Assembly (NCBI RefSeq): GCF_000495835.1
Contig: NZ_AWGC01000004.1
Coordinates: 124,001-188,000 of the forward strand
Length of the DNA: 64,000 bases
Direction: 5' to 3'
From: Asticcacaulis sp. AC402
GTDB lineage: Bacteria; Pseudomonadota; Alphaproteobacteria; Caulobacterales; Caulobacteraceae
The notes beneath the pieces were generated by a model. That model was not told the origin of the DNA and did not search any database. It saw nothing but the letters and a program-made list of their open reading frames with translations. Positions 42,752-52,209 of the stretch are shown here, piece after piece. How positions within the stretch are numbered: the first letter of the stretch is position 1; each line of letters opens with the position of its first letter. The position numbers and the translations under genes were made by a program.

Positions 42752-44128
42752 ATGAACTATATAGGTACGCGCGGATTCACCGGCCCCAAGACCTTTGCCG
42801 GAGCTCTGCTTGACGGCCTTGCACCAGATGGCGGTTTGTACGTACCCGCGGTTTACCCGACCCCGGAATTCGATCTTAATGCCGCGGCCAGCGGCCCCTA
42901 TGCCGACCTGACCGAAAAGCTGCTCAACCTGTTCGGCGTCGACGTCCTGGGCGCCCCCGCCGTCCGCGTAGCCGCCGAGCGGACCGCAGCGGCCTTCCTG
43001 CGCGACGGCGAAACGCCGCTGACCCGGCTGGAGGACAATCTCTGGCTGCTGGAGCTCTATCATGGTCCGACGCTCGCCTTCAAAGACATGGCCATGCAGA
43101 TGATCGCCCCGCTGACCGACGCCGCCCTGGCCCAGACCGGTGACAACCTGACCCTGGTCACCGCCACCTCGGGCGATACCGGCGCCGCTGCCGTGCGGGC
43201 CTTTGCCGGTTCGGCGCGCGTTCGCCTGATCGTCTTCCATCCCCTTGGCCGGGTCTCGGCAGTGCAGCGCCTGCAGATGACCACGGTCACGGCTGATAAT
43301 GTCCTTAACATCGGTGTAGAAGGTGATTTCGACGACTGCCAACGTATCGTCAAAAGCTTGCTGGGCGACGATAGCCTGAAAGCGCGCGGCCTGATCTCCA
43401 GCGTCAATTCCATCAACTGGGGCCGGCTGCTGGGCCAGGTGCCCTATTATCTCGCCGCCAGTGCGGCGTCGGGCGCCGATCGGCCAAACTTTGTGGTGCC
43501 GACCGGCAATTTCGGCGACGCCTTCGCCGGTTGGGCCGGGCGCAAAATCGGCGGAAACATCGGCCACCTCCATGCCGCGGTGAACCGCAACGACGCCCTG
43601 TCCCAGGCTCTGAACGATGGCAAGTATATCCGCCGCCAGGCTGTTGAATCCGCGTCGGTCAGTATGGATGTCCAGGCGCCGTCCAACTTCGAACGCCTGA
43701 TCTTCGAAGCCTCGGGCCGCTCGGCCGCCGGCACGCGCGGCTTTTTCGAAACCTTCGCCGCCCGCGGCGAGGTTCGTCTGTCCGGCGAGCTTCAGTCTGC
43801 CTGCCTGAAAGAAGTCACCGCCAGCACCATTTCCGAGGCCGAGACCGCCGCTACCATCCAACACGCCTGGAAGACCTGGAACAAGGTGATTTGCCCGCAC
43901 ACCGCCGTGGGAGTCGCCGCAGCGCTCAAGCGCAAGGGTTCGGGCCCGCATATCGCTCTGGCTACCGCCCACCCGGCCAAGTTCCCGGATTTCGTCTCAA
44001 ACGCCCTGGGCTTCGCACCGGAGGTCCCAGAGGCGATCCAGGCGCTTCATGGCCTGAAGGAAAAGATCACGGCCATCCCCAATGACCAGGCGGAAGCGCT
44101 TAGGGCGGTAACAGGTTTTACCGCATAA
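42752..44128 (+). CDS. thrC: threonine synthase
   Basis: A 458-residue PLP enzyme converting phosphohomoserine to threonine. It opens [20 protein letters not shown]. The PLP lysine is K111 in [26 protein letters not shown] and [13 protein letters not shown] are the phosphate and substrate loops. It is of the long, bacterial/yeast type. It is divergent from proB; the gene for its substrate-making kinase, thrB, lies at 44518 on the other strand. Confidence 0.95.
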   Translation: MNYIGTRGFTGPKTFAGALLDGLAPDGGLYVPAVYPTPEFDLNAAASGPYADLTEKLLNLFGVDVLGAPAVRVAAERTAAAFLRDGETPLTRLEDNLWLLELYHGPTLAFKDMAMQMIAPLTDAALAQTGDNLTLVTATSGDTGAAAVRAFAGSARVRLIVFHPLGRVSAVQRLQMTTVTADNVLNIGVEGDFDDCQRIVKSLLGDDSLKARGLISSVNSINWGRLLGQVPYYLAASAASGADRPNFVVPTGNFGDAFAGWAGRKIGGNIGHLHAAVNRNDALSQALNDGKYIRRQAVESASVSMDVQAPSNFERLIFEASGRSAAGTRGFFETFAARGEVRLSGELQSACLKEVTASTISEAETAATIQHAWKTWNKVICPHTAVGVAAALKRKGSGPHIALATAHPAKFPDFVSNALGFAPEVPEAIQALHGLKEKITAIPNDQAEALRAVTGFTA

Positions 44129-44488
44129 TCAGATGCTTGAACGAATTCGCCGGTGCTGGATAAATAACATCTTTTCCCAAAGTCAAGCCGGTCGCCAGCG
44201 CCAAAGCGCTGAGCGCTCGCTTGAGGTCAGCCTGACCGATATTTCTGCTGATCCACCATCCAGACGATGTCTCCAAAACGGGGAGATCTGTTCGCCCTGG
44301 ATGGATTGCCTCTGGCTTGCGTGCCAGGTATCGCCTTTTGGTACCACGCATTGACGCAAGCTTGTTGAGCGCGTCCGGCGCGACTTCGGCCGTAACGTCT
44401 ACAACAGCGGAAAACAGCTCGGGTACGCTTGGGCGGGTACGACGGCCAACATCTTTAACGCCAACATGACGAACATTTGTCGAAACAT
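44118..44488 (-). pseudogene. possible frameshifted small exported protein
   Basis: An ATG at 44488 follows a strong GGGGAGGGG ribosome site, 30 bp past the thrB stop codon. It gives a signal-like MFRQMFVMLALKMLAVVPAQ, but the frame stops 8 codons later. In another frame the same region reads on as VPELFSAVVDVTAEVAPDAL, NKLASMRGTKRRYLARKPEA, and later SSGWWISRNIGQADLKRALS to a TAA at 44118-44120, 11 bases inside the 3' end of thrC. A single-base change near 44420 would join them into about 125 residues. It may be a broken gene, a sequencing error or chance. I recognise no family. Nothing else is visible in 44129-44517. Confidence 0.35.
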
Positions 44489-44517
44489 TCTACCCCTCCC
44501 CGCGTAATCATCTCCCG

Positions 44518-45483
44518 TCAGAAATAGGCGTCGCCACCTTGCACGGTACGATGGTAGTCCAGCCGCCGGTAAAAGGCTTCCGGATCCTTGGGCTTCACCA
44601 CCCACGACGGGTCGTGGTTCAACAGATCATACAGCCGCGTCAGGGTAAAGCGCATGGCCGAGCCGCGGGCAAATAGCGGCAGGGCAGCGACCTCGGCTTC
44701 GGACAACGGTCGAAGGACGTTATAGGCGGCGGCAAAGGCGTGGATCATCTCCGGCATCGGCTGGCCACCCGGCGTAAAGCCCCAGGCGTTCAGCGCCACC
44801 GCGAGATCGTAGGCATAGAAATCGGTGCAGGCATAATAATAGTCGATGACGCCCGTCACCTGACCGTCTTCGTTCATCAGCACATTGTCGGTGAAATAGT
44901 CGGCATGGATGGCACCTTTCGGCAGGTCCTGCGGCCATTCTTGCTGCAGCAAGGCCAGTTCCTGGCGGAAATCCTCCAGTATAGCCAGAGCGCGCGGCGA
45001 CCCGGCCGCCGCCGGGTCGCACCGGGCGATCAGGTTTGGCCACATGTCAATGCCCATGCTGTTGCCGCGGATCTGCGGGAAATCCCCCCCGACCAGATGC
45101 AACCGAGCCAGGTATTCGCCCGCCGACGCCGCGTGGCGGACATCCGGATTGCGCGGCCAACGGCCGGGCAGCCACCGGATCAGGGCGCACGGCTTGCCGT
45201 TGATTTCCCCCAGGCTGGAGCCATCGCGCTTCAGCGCCGGCCCCGGCGCCGGATAGCCCTTGCGATCAAGATAGAGGGTATAGTCCATGAACCACGGCAG
45301 GTCGTCCCACGGCGTGGCGGACTCGAACAGCGTCAGCGCGTAGAGACCAGACGTGGTCTCGACCTTGAAATTGGTGTTGGAAACGCCTTCCTCGATGCCT
45401 TCGAGGTGGATCAGGTCGCCGATGTCGTAGGCGCGCAGATAGGCCCGGGCATCGTCATCGGAAACGTGCGTAAAGACAGCCAT
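44518..45483 (-). CDS. thrB: homoserine kinase (APH-fold ThrB)
   Basis: A 321-residue kinase of the aminoglycoside-phosphotransferase fold used as ThrB in alphaproteobacteria; it makes phosphohomoserine for ThrC. Marks are EEGVSNTNFKVETTSGLYAL, LIRWLPGRW, catalytic GAIHADYFTDNVLMN and VIDYYYACTDFYAYDLAVAL. ATG at 45483 is chosen over a TTG two codons upstream. It is convergent with thrC. Confidence 0.93.
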   Translation of the reverse strand: MAVFTHVSDDDARAYLRAYDIGDLIHLEGIEEGVSNTNFKVETTSGLYALTLFESATPWDDLPWFMDYTLYLDRKGYPAPGPALKRDGSSLGEINGKPCALIRWLPGRWPRNPDVRHAASAGEYLARLHLVGGDFPQIRGNSMGIDMWPNLIARCDPAAAGSPRALAILEDFRQELALLQQEWPQDLPKGAIHADYFTDNVLMNEDGQVTGVIDYYYACTDFYAYDLAVALNAWGFTPGGQPMPEMIHAFAAAYNVLRPLSEAEVAALPLFARGSAMRFTLTRLYDLLNHDPSWVVKPKDPEAFYRRLDYHRTVQGGDAYF

Positions 45484-45783
45484 TGACAATCCTGAGCAGG
45501 GGCGAACGTCCCGCTATTACGGACCCGAAGTCGGAAAGACAAGAGTTAGAGCGTGTCCCGGAAACTGTTACGCACGTTTCGGGTAAAGATGCACCTTTAG
45601 ACAAAAGCTTAAAGTGCCATTGCACAGGCCTCCTCGAAACACCGGTCATCCTGTGCCCGACAGGTAAAAAAGGCGGTAGGGTAGGTTTCGCAGGGAGGTT
45701 CACTAAATCAGGCGATTAGAATCCATCGCTTGGGTTGCGCCCTCAGATTTGATAGCAAGCGCAACCTTTCCCGGAGCCCCGCT
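45484..45783. other. intergenic region with one hairpin
   Basis: No gene is seen in this 300-bp divergent gap between thrB and cysK. One imperfect hairpin, CCCGGAAAC with GTTTCGGG (45557-45583), follows TTAGAGCGTGT. That start recalls module A of the mosaic repeats, but the match is short and I did not count it as a copy. The cysK promoter should be in the right half. Confidence 0.4.
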
Positions 45784-46788
45784 ATGGCCAAGACCGTCTC
45801 TTCCGTCATCGACCTGATCGGCAATACGCCGCTGATCCGCCTTAAAGCGGCATCGGACGCCACGGGTTGCGACATCTACGGCAAGGCAGAATTTTTGAAC
45901 CCGGGCCAGTCGGTCAAGGACCGCGCCGCCCTATGGATCATCCGCGACCATGAGGCGAAGGGCAACCTGAAGCCCGGCGGCACCATTGTTGAAGGCACGG
46001 CCGGCAATACCGGCATCGGCCTGGCCATGGTCGCCAATGCCTTGGGCTACAAGTGCGTTATCGTGATCCCGCGCACCCAGGCGCAGGAAAAAAAGGACGC
46101 CATCCGGCAACTGGGCGCGCAGCTGATCGAAGTCGACGCGGTGCCTTACGCCAATCCGAACAACTATGTCCGCTATTCGGGCACCCTGGCCGAGGAACTG
46201 GGCGCAGTGTGGGCGAACCAGTTCGACAATGCCGCCAACCGCCAGGCCCATATCGACAGCACCGGGCCGGAAATCCTGGCCCAAATCCTGGACACGCCCG
46301 GTGGCAAACTCGACGCCTTTATTTGCGCCGTCGGTTCGGGCGGAACCCTTGGCGGCCTCAGTCTTTATTTCAAGTCGCAGAACCCGGACATCCAGATCGG
46401 CCTGGCCGATCCATATGGCGCGGCGCTCTACAGCTACTACACCACCGGCGAGTTGAAGTCGGAGGGGTCTTCGATCACCGAAGGCATCGGCCAGGGCCGC
46501 ATTACCGGCAACCTTGACGGTATCACTATCGACCGTTCGTATCAGGTGGCCGATGAAGAATGGTTGCCGGTGCTTTACGACATGATCCAGACGGAAGGCC
46601 TGTGTATGGGAACATCGGCGGCGCTAAACGTGGTCGGCGCCATGAAGATGGCAAAGGACCTGGGCCCGGGCAAGACGATCGTCACCGTGCTGTGCGACTA
46701 CGGCAACCGCTATGCGTCGAAGATCTTCAACCCGGCTTTCCTCAAGGAAAAGGGTCTGCCGACCCCGCCATGGTACGACGTGGCGTAA
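45784..46788 (+). CDS. cysK: cysteine synthase A
   Basis: A 334-residue PLP enzyme joining sulfide and O-acetylserine into cysteine. It shows LIGNTPLIRLK, the PLP lysine K45 in GQSVKDRAALW, EGTAGNTGIGLAMVA, GSGGTLGGLSLYFK and the C-terminal TVLCDYGNRYASK. The ATG at 45784 has a CGGAG site. It uses the sulfide made by the cys operon at 48276-52953. Its end is 3 bp from the convergent LysR gene. Confidence 0.94.
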   Translation: MAKTVSSVIDLIGNTPLIRLKAASDATGCDIYGKAEFLNPGQSVKDRAALWIIRDHEAKGNLKPGGTIVEGTAGNTGIGLAMVANALGYKCVIVIPRTQAQEKKDAIRQLGAQLIEVDAVPYANPNNYVRYSGTLAEELGAVWANQFDNAANRQAHIDSTGPEILAQILDTPGGKLDAFICAVGSGGTLGGLSLYFKSQNPDIQIGLADPYGAALYSYYTTGELKSEGSSITEGIGQGRITGNLDGITIDRSYQVADEEWLPVLYDMIQTEGLCMGTSAALNVVGAMKMAKDLGPGKTIVTVLCDYGNRYASKIFNPAFLKEKGLPTPPWYDVA

Positions 46789-46791
46789 GTC

Positions 46792-47757
46792 TCAAATATC
46801 CTGGGCGGCGAACACCGGCCGTTCGTCGGCACGCTTGGGCGCCGCATCGCTGCTGGCCTTTGCCTGGCTACGCAGCCAGTCCATAAAGCGCACCTGGGCC
46901 GCGCTGGGTTCGCGCGTCTGCGGCCACACCAGCCAATAGCCATAGTCCAGAGGCTTGTCCTTTTCATCGAACAACACCTTCAGCCGGCCCGCGTGCAGAT
47001 CGGCCTCAGCAATCGTTCGCTTGGCCAGGGCAACACCACGGCCCGAGACCGCGGCCTCGATGACCATGGAGCTTTGATTGAAACGCGGACCGCGGCTGGC
47101 ATCGACGCCGTCGACGCCATGGGCCTTCAGCCACATCGCCCAGTCGGGACAGGACGGATCGGTCTCGGCGCCGAGATCGTGCAGCAGGACGTGATGCGCG
47201 AGGTCCTCGGGCTTGCGGATCGGCGCGGCCTCGAACAGCAGCGGCGAGCACACCGGCACCACCGCCTCGGGCAAGAGATGCTCGACATGCAGCCCATTAT
47301 AGTGGCCGTTGCCGTAACGCACAGCCAGGTCGATATCGCTGACGGCGAAGTCTACCGGCGCCATATCGGCGCTGACCCAAACATCGATATCTTCGTTAGC
47401 GGCGCTAAACTCATAAAGACGTGGCATCAACCACTTGGCGGCAAAGCTGGGCGCGGCCGAAACGGTGACGCGGCCCTTCTGCGTGCCGGACTTCATCAGC
47501 CGCGTCGCCTCGAACATCTTCTCGAAGGCTTCTTTCAGAATCTGGGCCGAGGCCTTGCCGGCATCGGACAAAACCACGCGGCGGCCATCGCGCACGAACA
47601 GCTCGACACCGACATGGTCTTCCAGCAGACGGATCTGCTGCGACACGGCGCCTGGCGTAACGAACAGCTCTTCGGCTGCCTGTTTGAAGCTTTCGTGCCG
47701 CGCCGCCGCTTCGAAAACCCGAAGCGCCGACAGCGGCGGCAAACGATCGCGCGACAT
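46792..47757 (-). CDS. LysR-family regulator, GcvA type
   Basis: A 321-residue regulator. The N-terminal winged helix is PPLSALRVFEAAARHESFKQ, AAEELFVTPGAVSQQIRLLE, followed by the substrate-binding domain. The opening and the TPGAVSQQIR motif are those of the GcvA subgroup. The start MSRDRLPPLSALRVFE at 47757 is the family start; a longer frame exists without similarity. It lies between cysK and the cys operon but is not clearly of CysB type, so its target is uncertain. Confidence 0.9.
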   Translation of the reverse strand: MSRDRLPPLSALRVFEAAARHESFKQAAEELFVTPGAVSQQIRLLEDHVGVELFVRDGRRVVLSDAGKASAQILKEAFEKMFEATRLMKSGTQKGRVTVSAAPSFAAKWLMPRLYEFSAANEDIDVWVSADMAPVDFAVSDIDLAVRYGNGHYNGLHVEHLLPEAVVPVCSPLLFEAAPIRKPEDLAHHVLLHDLGAETDPSCPDWAMWLKAHGVDGVDASRGPRFNQSSMVIEAAVSGRGVALAKRTIAEADLHAGRLKVLFDEKDKPLDYGYWLVWPQTREPSAAQVRFMDWLRSQAKASSDAAPKRADERPVFAAQDI

Positions 47758-47888
47758 AACCTTATCCCAACTGAAGCGGGCGCCGTCATAACGCGTTTCG
47801 CAGTTTAATAAAACTATCTGGACATTAATTTGATGAAAGACGTCATTCCGCACCATGTCGAGGCGGAGCGAAGCAGGGTTGTCACCTC

Positions 47889-47989
47889 TTCCTTCGCGTC
47901 TTCGTGTAAAAACGCCGCTGCTCTGTCAAACCGGCCTGGAACACCCAAGCCAGAAAATTTCACGCGAAGTCGCGAAGACGCGAAGAAGA
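47889..47989. repeat. single inverted repeat related to the five-unit array
   Basis: The left arm CTTCGCGTCTTCGTGTAAAA (from 47892) and right arm TTTCACGCGAAGTCGCGAAG plus ACGCGAAG (47958-47987) are near reverse complements. They use the same ACGCGAAG steps as the array at 5537. The middle, about 45 bases, is unrelated to the array. It lies in the 518-bp gap between the LysR gene and cysG. The rest of that gap (47990-48275) shows no gene and must hold the cys operon promoter. Confidence 0.8.
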
Positions 47990-48275
47990 GTTGGGAGCTT
48001 TTCGATATGGCTGTGCGATTTGCTGGACCTGATGCCGCGCCATGCGCGTCAGTTGCGAGGATCCAGGACAGGGGTAAGGTGCGCCCATCTGGCTTGTCTG
48101 ACTTATCTGTGGATACCCTTTTTATCGAGATTTCCAAAGCCATAGGCGTGTCAGAACCACCACCAGCGAGAAGGTTAGTCGCCCTTAACTCAGGCGTCAC
48201 AAACCATCGCTTTATTTCAGGGGGCAGAAACCCTACATAAGTTTCGGATACGAGACCGTCCTGAGTATAGATCCC

Positions 48276-49658
48276 ATGTTAGCCCTGCCCCTGTCCTGGC
48301 CGTTGAAAGACCGCCGCGTCGTGCTGATCGGCGCCGGCGAATGGCTGGTGCGCAAGGTCAACCTGCTGCGCCGGACGCCCGCGCAACTCACTATCTTCAC
48401 TCCCACCGACCCCACCCATATCGAAGCTGAAGCCACGCTCCACGTCCGCTGGCCGCAGACGTCGGAACTCGACGGCGCCGCCCTGATCGTGGTTGCCTTC
48501 GAAGACCGGGGCCTGGCTGAAAAGGGCGCCGAACTGGCCCGCAGCGCGCGTGCGCCGCTCAATGTCGTCGACTTTCCCGATCTGTCGGACTTCCACTTTC
48601 CCGCCATCGTCGATCGCGGCCCGTTGAGCATCGGTATCGCCACTGGCGGTGTCGCCCCCGTCCTGGCGCGCGAAACCCGCACCAGGATCGAAGCCGCCAT
48701 CCCGCCATCGGAAGCCCATCTCGCCGAATTTGCCTTGCGCCTTAGCCCGAAATTGCGTGAAGCCATCCCTAATGTCGATGAGCGCCGACGGGTATGGGAA
48801 GATGTCCTGAAATCGCCGGCTGCCGACCTGGCCCGCACTGGTCGGGTGGAAGAGGCCGTCGAACAGGCGTTGGTGACGCGTGGCGAGCGCACGGGCGTCG
48901 TTCACCTGGTCGGTGCCGGTCCGGGCGATCCCGAACTGCTGACCCTGAAGGCCCTGCGCCTGCTGGGGGAAGCCGACGTCATCGTTTTTGACCGCCTGGT
49001 TGGTGATGCCGTCATGGACCTGGCCCGGCGCGATGCCGAACGCTTCTACGTTGGCAAGCAGCGCTCCAACCACTCTGTGCCGCAGGACCAGATCCACGAT
49101 CTGCTGGTCGGACAGGCCCGCCTGGGCAAGCGCGTTGTCCGCCTCAAGGGCGGCGACCCCTTCGTCTTTGGCCGTGGTGGCGAAGAGGTCCAGGCCCTGC
49201 GCGAGGCCGGCGTCGAGGTCCATGTCACACCGGGCATCACCGCGGCACTCGGTTGTGCTGCTTCGACGGGTGTGCCGCTGACCCATCGCGACCACGCTCA
49301 AAGCGTGACCTTCATCACCGGCCACAGCAAGGACGGCGATCACAACAACCCGCTGATGCTGGACTGGTCAGCCCTGTCGGCGCCGCACCACACCCTGGTC
49401 GTCTATATGGGTGTGGCCACCGCGCGCGAACTCTCCGGCAAGCTCATGCACCATGGCCGCCTGCCCGATACGCCGGTGCTGATCATCGAAAACGGCACGC
49501 GTCGCGAAGAACGCCGCACCCTGACCTCCCTGGGCGAGCTGGAGACGGCTATCGCCGCCGCCGCGCCGCGCGGTCCCGCCCTGTTGATCATCGGCGAAGT
49601 CGCGAGCCTCTATGGCAGCGCCGCCGTCACCGAAATCGTCGAGAAAGCCCGCGCATGA
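48276..49658 (+). CDS. cysG: sirohaem synthase CysG
   Basis: A 460-residue multifunctional enzyme. The N-terminal part (to about 205) is the precorrin-2 dehydrogenase/ferrochelatase with VVLIGAGEWLVRKVNLL and SIGIATGGVAPVLARETR. The C-terminal part is uroporphyrinogen-III methyltransferase, with VHLVGAGPGDPELLTLKALR, VRLKGGDPFVFGRGGEE and VTPGITAALGCAASTGVPLT. It makes the sirohaem needed by the sulfite reductase encoded two genes later. It is first in the operon; its stop overlaps the next start (ATGA). Confidence 0.94.
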   Translation: MLALPLSWPLKDRRVVLIGAGEWLVRKVNLLRRTPAQLTIFTPTDPTHIEAEATLHVRWPQTSELDGAALIVVAFEDRGLAEKGAELARSARAPLNVVDFPDLSDFHFPAIVDRGPLSIGIATGGVAPVLARETRTRIEAAIPPSEAHLAEFALRLSPKLREAIPNVDERRRVWEDVLKSPAADLARTGRVEEAVEQALVTRGERTGVVHLVGAGPGDPELLTLKALRLLGEADVIVFDRLVGDAVMDLARRDAERFYVGKQRSNHSVPQDQIHDLLVGQARLGKRVVRLKGGDPFVFGRGGEEVQALREAGVEVHVTPGITAALGCAASTGVPLTHRDHAQSVTFITGHSKDGDHNNPLMLDWSALSAPHHTLVVYMGVATARELSGKLMHHGRLPDTPVLIIENGTRREERRTLTSLGELETAIAAAAPRGPALLIIGEVASLYGSAAVTEIVEKARA

Positions 49659-50017
49659 AACTGCTCACCGCCAACCGTCTGACCGACGGTCTGACCCTGT
49701 GGTACGCTGGTACGCCAGAGTCTGGAACGCAAGAGTCTGGTAAGCCAGAGTCTGGCACGCTGGAATCCGGCGGCTGGGTTGAGGACGCTGCCCTGGCCTC
49801 ACGCTTGTCGGATGACGACGCCGAAGCCCTGCTGATTGCCTGGAAGCTGCGCGAGACGGACGTTGTGGCACCGTATCTGATCCCGCTCACAGACACGGGC
49901 ACGCCGGTCCAGCGCGAGCAGGTCCGTGAGTTCGTCCGGGCCAACGGCCCCACTATTGGTCAAACGGCTGACGCGATTGCGTCCGCTCATAATCGTGCCG
50001 ATATCTTCGAGAACTGA
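49655..50017 (+). CDS. DUF2849 protein of the sulfite reductase operon
   Basis: A 120-residue protein that begins MKLLTANRLTDGLTLWYAG and ends AIASAHNRADIFEN, as I recognise for the DUF2849 family that sits between cysG and cysI in alphaproteobacteria. Its role is unknown. The middle (about residues 21-40) is a repeated PESGT/QESGK/PESGT/LESGG stretch coded by four 15-bp units, which looks like an expansion inside an otherwise compact protein. It overlaps cysG by 4 bp and ends 4 bp before cysI, so it is clearly part of the operon. Confidence 0.8.
   Translation: MKLLTANRLTDGLTLWYAGTPESGTQESGKPESGTLESGGWVEDAALASRLSDDDAEALLIAWKLRETDVVAPYLIPLTDTGTPVQREQVREFVRANGPTIGQTADAIASAHNRADIFEN
49715..49774 (+). 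repeat. four 15-bp tandem repeats inside the DUF2849 gene
   Basis: Units start at 49715 (CCAGAGTCTGGAACG), 49730, 49745 and 49760, the last one degenerate. They code PESGT-like steps in frame, so length change would not break the gene. Confidence 0.85.
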
Positions 50018-50021
50018 TCCA

Positions 50022-51692
50022 ATGTCCGCAACCCAATCCTCGGCAAAAATGTACAAATATGATGACTTCGATCACGCCTTCGTCCGTGATCGGAATATCG
50101 AATTCGCCGACCAGGTCGCCCGGCGCCTGTCCGGTGAAATCACCGAGGACCAGTTCAAGCCGCTGCGCCTGATGAACGGCCTGTATCTGCAACTGCATGC
50201 CTACATGCTGCGCATCGCCGTGCCCTATGGCGTGCTGTCGTCGAAGCAGATGCGCAAGTTCGCCCATATTGCCCGCACCTATGACCGCGATTTCGGTCAC
50301 TTCACCACGCGCCAGAACCTGCAGTTCAACTGGGTCAAGCTGGCCGAGACGCCGAAAATCCTGGAAGAGCTGGCGCAGGTCGAAATGCATGCCCTGCAGA
50401 CCTCGGGTAACTGCATTCGCAACACCACGACCGACCAGTTCGCCGGCGCCGCCCGCGACGAACATAGCGATCCACGCCCGTGGGCCGAGCTTATCCGCCA
50501 GTGGTCGTCCAACCACCCGGAATTCACCTTCCTGCCGCGCAAGTTCAAGATCGCCATCACCGGAGCCCGGAAAGACCGTGCCGCCATCCGCGTCCACGAC
50601 ATCGGCCTGCACGCCAAGCCGGAAGGTTTCGATGTCTATGTCGGTGGCGGCATGGGCCGCACACCGTCTTTGGGTCACTGCATCCGCACCGGCTTAGCCG
50701 GCGAGCAGCTGCTGAGCTATCTCGAAGCCTGCCTGCGCGTCTATAACCGTTATGGCCGTCGCGACAACATCTACAAGGCGCGGATCAAGATCCTTGTCGC
50801 TGCCCTGGGGCCCGACGAATACAAGCGCCAGGTCGAGGACGAATGGGCACGCATGGACCGCGCCAAGGTCGATGCCCCGGTCGCCGAGATCGAGCGCCTG
50901 AAGAGCTACTTCCCGGACCCGGACTTCAAGGTCGCGTCCTTCGACCGTGTGGCCTTTGAGCGCGCTCAGACCGCCGACGCGGCTTTCGCCCGCTGGATCA
51001 AGAACAACACCAACCCGCACAAGCGCGACGACCACGTCTCGGTGACCATTTCGCTGAAGCCGGTCGGCCTGCCGCCGGGTGACGCCTCCTCGGCCCAGAT
51101 GGATGTGATGGCCGATGTCGCCGATGCTTTTGGCTACAGCGAACTGCGCGTGTCGCATGAGCAGAACATCATCCTGCCGCACGTTCACAAGGGCGATCTG
51201 TACGCGCTGTACACGCAGCTCGACACGGTCAACCTGTCGACCGCCAATGTCGGCAAGATCACGGACATGATTGTCTGCCCGGGCCTCGACTACTGCTCGC
51301 TAGCCAATGCGCGTTCGATCCCGCTGGCCCAGGACATTTCGCAGCGCTTCGAAGACGCCAAGCTCAGCGACAAGATCGGCGATCTGCAGATCAAGATTTC
51401 GGGCTGCATCAATGCCTGCGGCCACCACCACGTCGGCCATATCGGCATTCTGGGCGTGGACAAGCAGGGCATCGAATTCTACCAGATCCTGCTGGGCGGC
51501 CGCGCTGACGAAAAAGCGGCGCTGGGCGTTATCACCGGCAAGGGTTTGCCGGCCGAGGCTGTGCCCGCCGCCATCGAGCGTGTCGTGCGGCTTTATCTGG
51601 AACTGCGCACGTCCGACGACGAACGCTTTATCGACACCCTGGAGCGCGTCGGTCGCGAAACCTTCGCCGGAGCCCTGCATGAGCCAGCCTAA
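50022..51692 (+). CDS. cysI: sulfite reductase haemoprotein (nitrite/sulfite reductase family)
   Basis: A 556-residue enzyme that reduces sulfite to sulfide with six electrons. Two ferredoxin-like halves are visible (PLRLMNGLYLQLHAYMLRIA; VTISLKPVGLPPGD). The coupled sirohaem/4Fe-4S centre is bound by C419-x5-C425 (VCPGLDYC) and C462-x3-C466 (SGCINACGHHH). The ATG at 50022 follows the DUF2849 stop by 4 bp. No separate flavoprotein subunit (cysJ) is present, so electrons probably come from ferredoxin or another donor. Overlap with the next gene is 14 bp. Confidence 0.94.
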   Translation: MSATQSSAKMYKYDDFDHAFVRDRNIEFADQVARRLSGEITEDQFKPLRLMNGLYLQLHAYMLRIAVPYGVLSSKQMRKFAHIARTYDRDFGHFTTRQNLQFNWVKLAETPKILEELAQVEMHALQTSGNCIRNTTTDQFAGAARDEHSDPRPWAELIRQWSSNHPEFTFLPRKFKIAITGARKDRAAIRVHDIGLHAKPEGFDVYVGGGMGRTPSLGHCIRTGLAGEQLLSYLEACLRVYNRYGRRDNIYKARIKILVAALGPDEYKRQVEDEWARMDRAKVDAPVAEIERLKSYFPDPDFKVASFDRVAFERAQTADAAFARWIKNNTNPHKRDDHVSVTISLKPVGLPPGDASSAQMDVMADVADAFGYSELRVSHEQNIILPHVHKGDLYALYTQLDTVNLSTANVGKITDMIVCPGLDYCSLANARSIPLAQDISQRFEDAKLSDKIGDLQIKISGCINACGHHHVGHIGILGVDKQGIEFYQILLGGRADEKAALGVITGKGLPAEAVPAAIERVVRLYLELRTSDDERFIDTLERVGRETFAGALHEPA

Positions 51693-52194
51693 TTCTGCCC
51701 ATACGCCTCAGTTGGTCACCCGCGATGGCGATATCATTCCCGACGGCTGGACGCTTTTGGCCGACGACGACACTACCGGCGCCGACGGTCCCTTTATCCT
51801 CGGCTTCGAGCGTGCGCTGCGCGAGCTCGACAGCCGTAACGGTCACTATGGGGTGCGGGTGCTGCCGGCCGACGACATCCGCCTGCTGGAGCCTTTCCTC
51901 GAAAAGATCACGCTGATCGAGGTCGCCTTCCCGGGCTACCGCGACGGCCGCGGCTATTCGACGGCCCGTATCCTGCGGGAAGACCTGGGCTTTACCGGCA
52001 TTGTCCGCGCCGTCGGCGACGTCCTGCGTGATCAGCTTTTCTACATGCTGCGCTGTGGTTTCGATGAGTTCCTGGTCAAGGACAAGGACCCGTCCCAGGC
52101 CATCACCTCGGCGGCAAAGCGTTTCCAAACTGTCTACCAAGGGGCGGCCGATACCAACCGTCCCGCATGGGCTTTGCGACACACGCAGGCTTAA
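51679..52194 (+). CDS. DUF934 protein of the sulfite reductase operon
   Basis: A 171-residue protein of the DUF934 family, which is regularly encoded between cysI and cysH. Marks are LEPFLEKITLIEVAFPGYRD, GRGYSTARILREDLGFTG and RCGFDEFLVKD. No cofactor motif is evident. It is thought to assist sulfite reduction, but its role is not established to my knowledge. It overlaps cysI by 14 bp and is followed by cysH after 15 bp. Confidence 0.87.
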   Translation: MSQPNSAHTPQLVTRDGDIIPDGWTLLADDDTTGADGPFILGFERALRELDSRNGHYGVRVLPADDIRLLEPFLEKITLIEVAFPGYRDGRGYSTARILREDLGFTGIVRAVGDVLRDQLFYMLRCGFDEFLVKDKDPSQAITSAAKRFQTVYQGAADTNRPAWALRHTQA

Positions 52195-52209
52195 GAAAGT
52201 ATCACGGCC

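Noticed and set aside
42611-43972. N-terminal extension of proB, antisense to thrC
   Set aside because: The frame is open by chance because of GC-rich codon bias opposite thrC. It has no family features, and proB homologues start at 42610.
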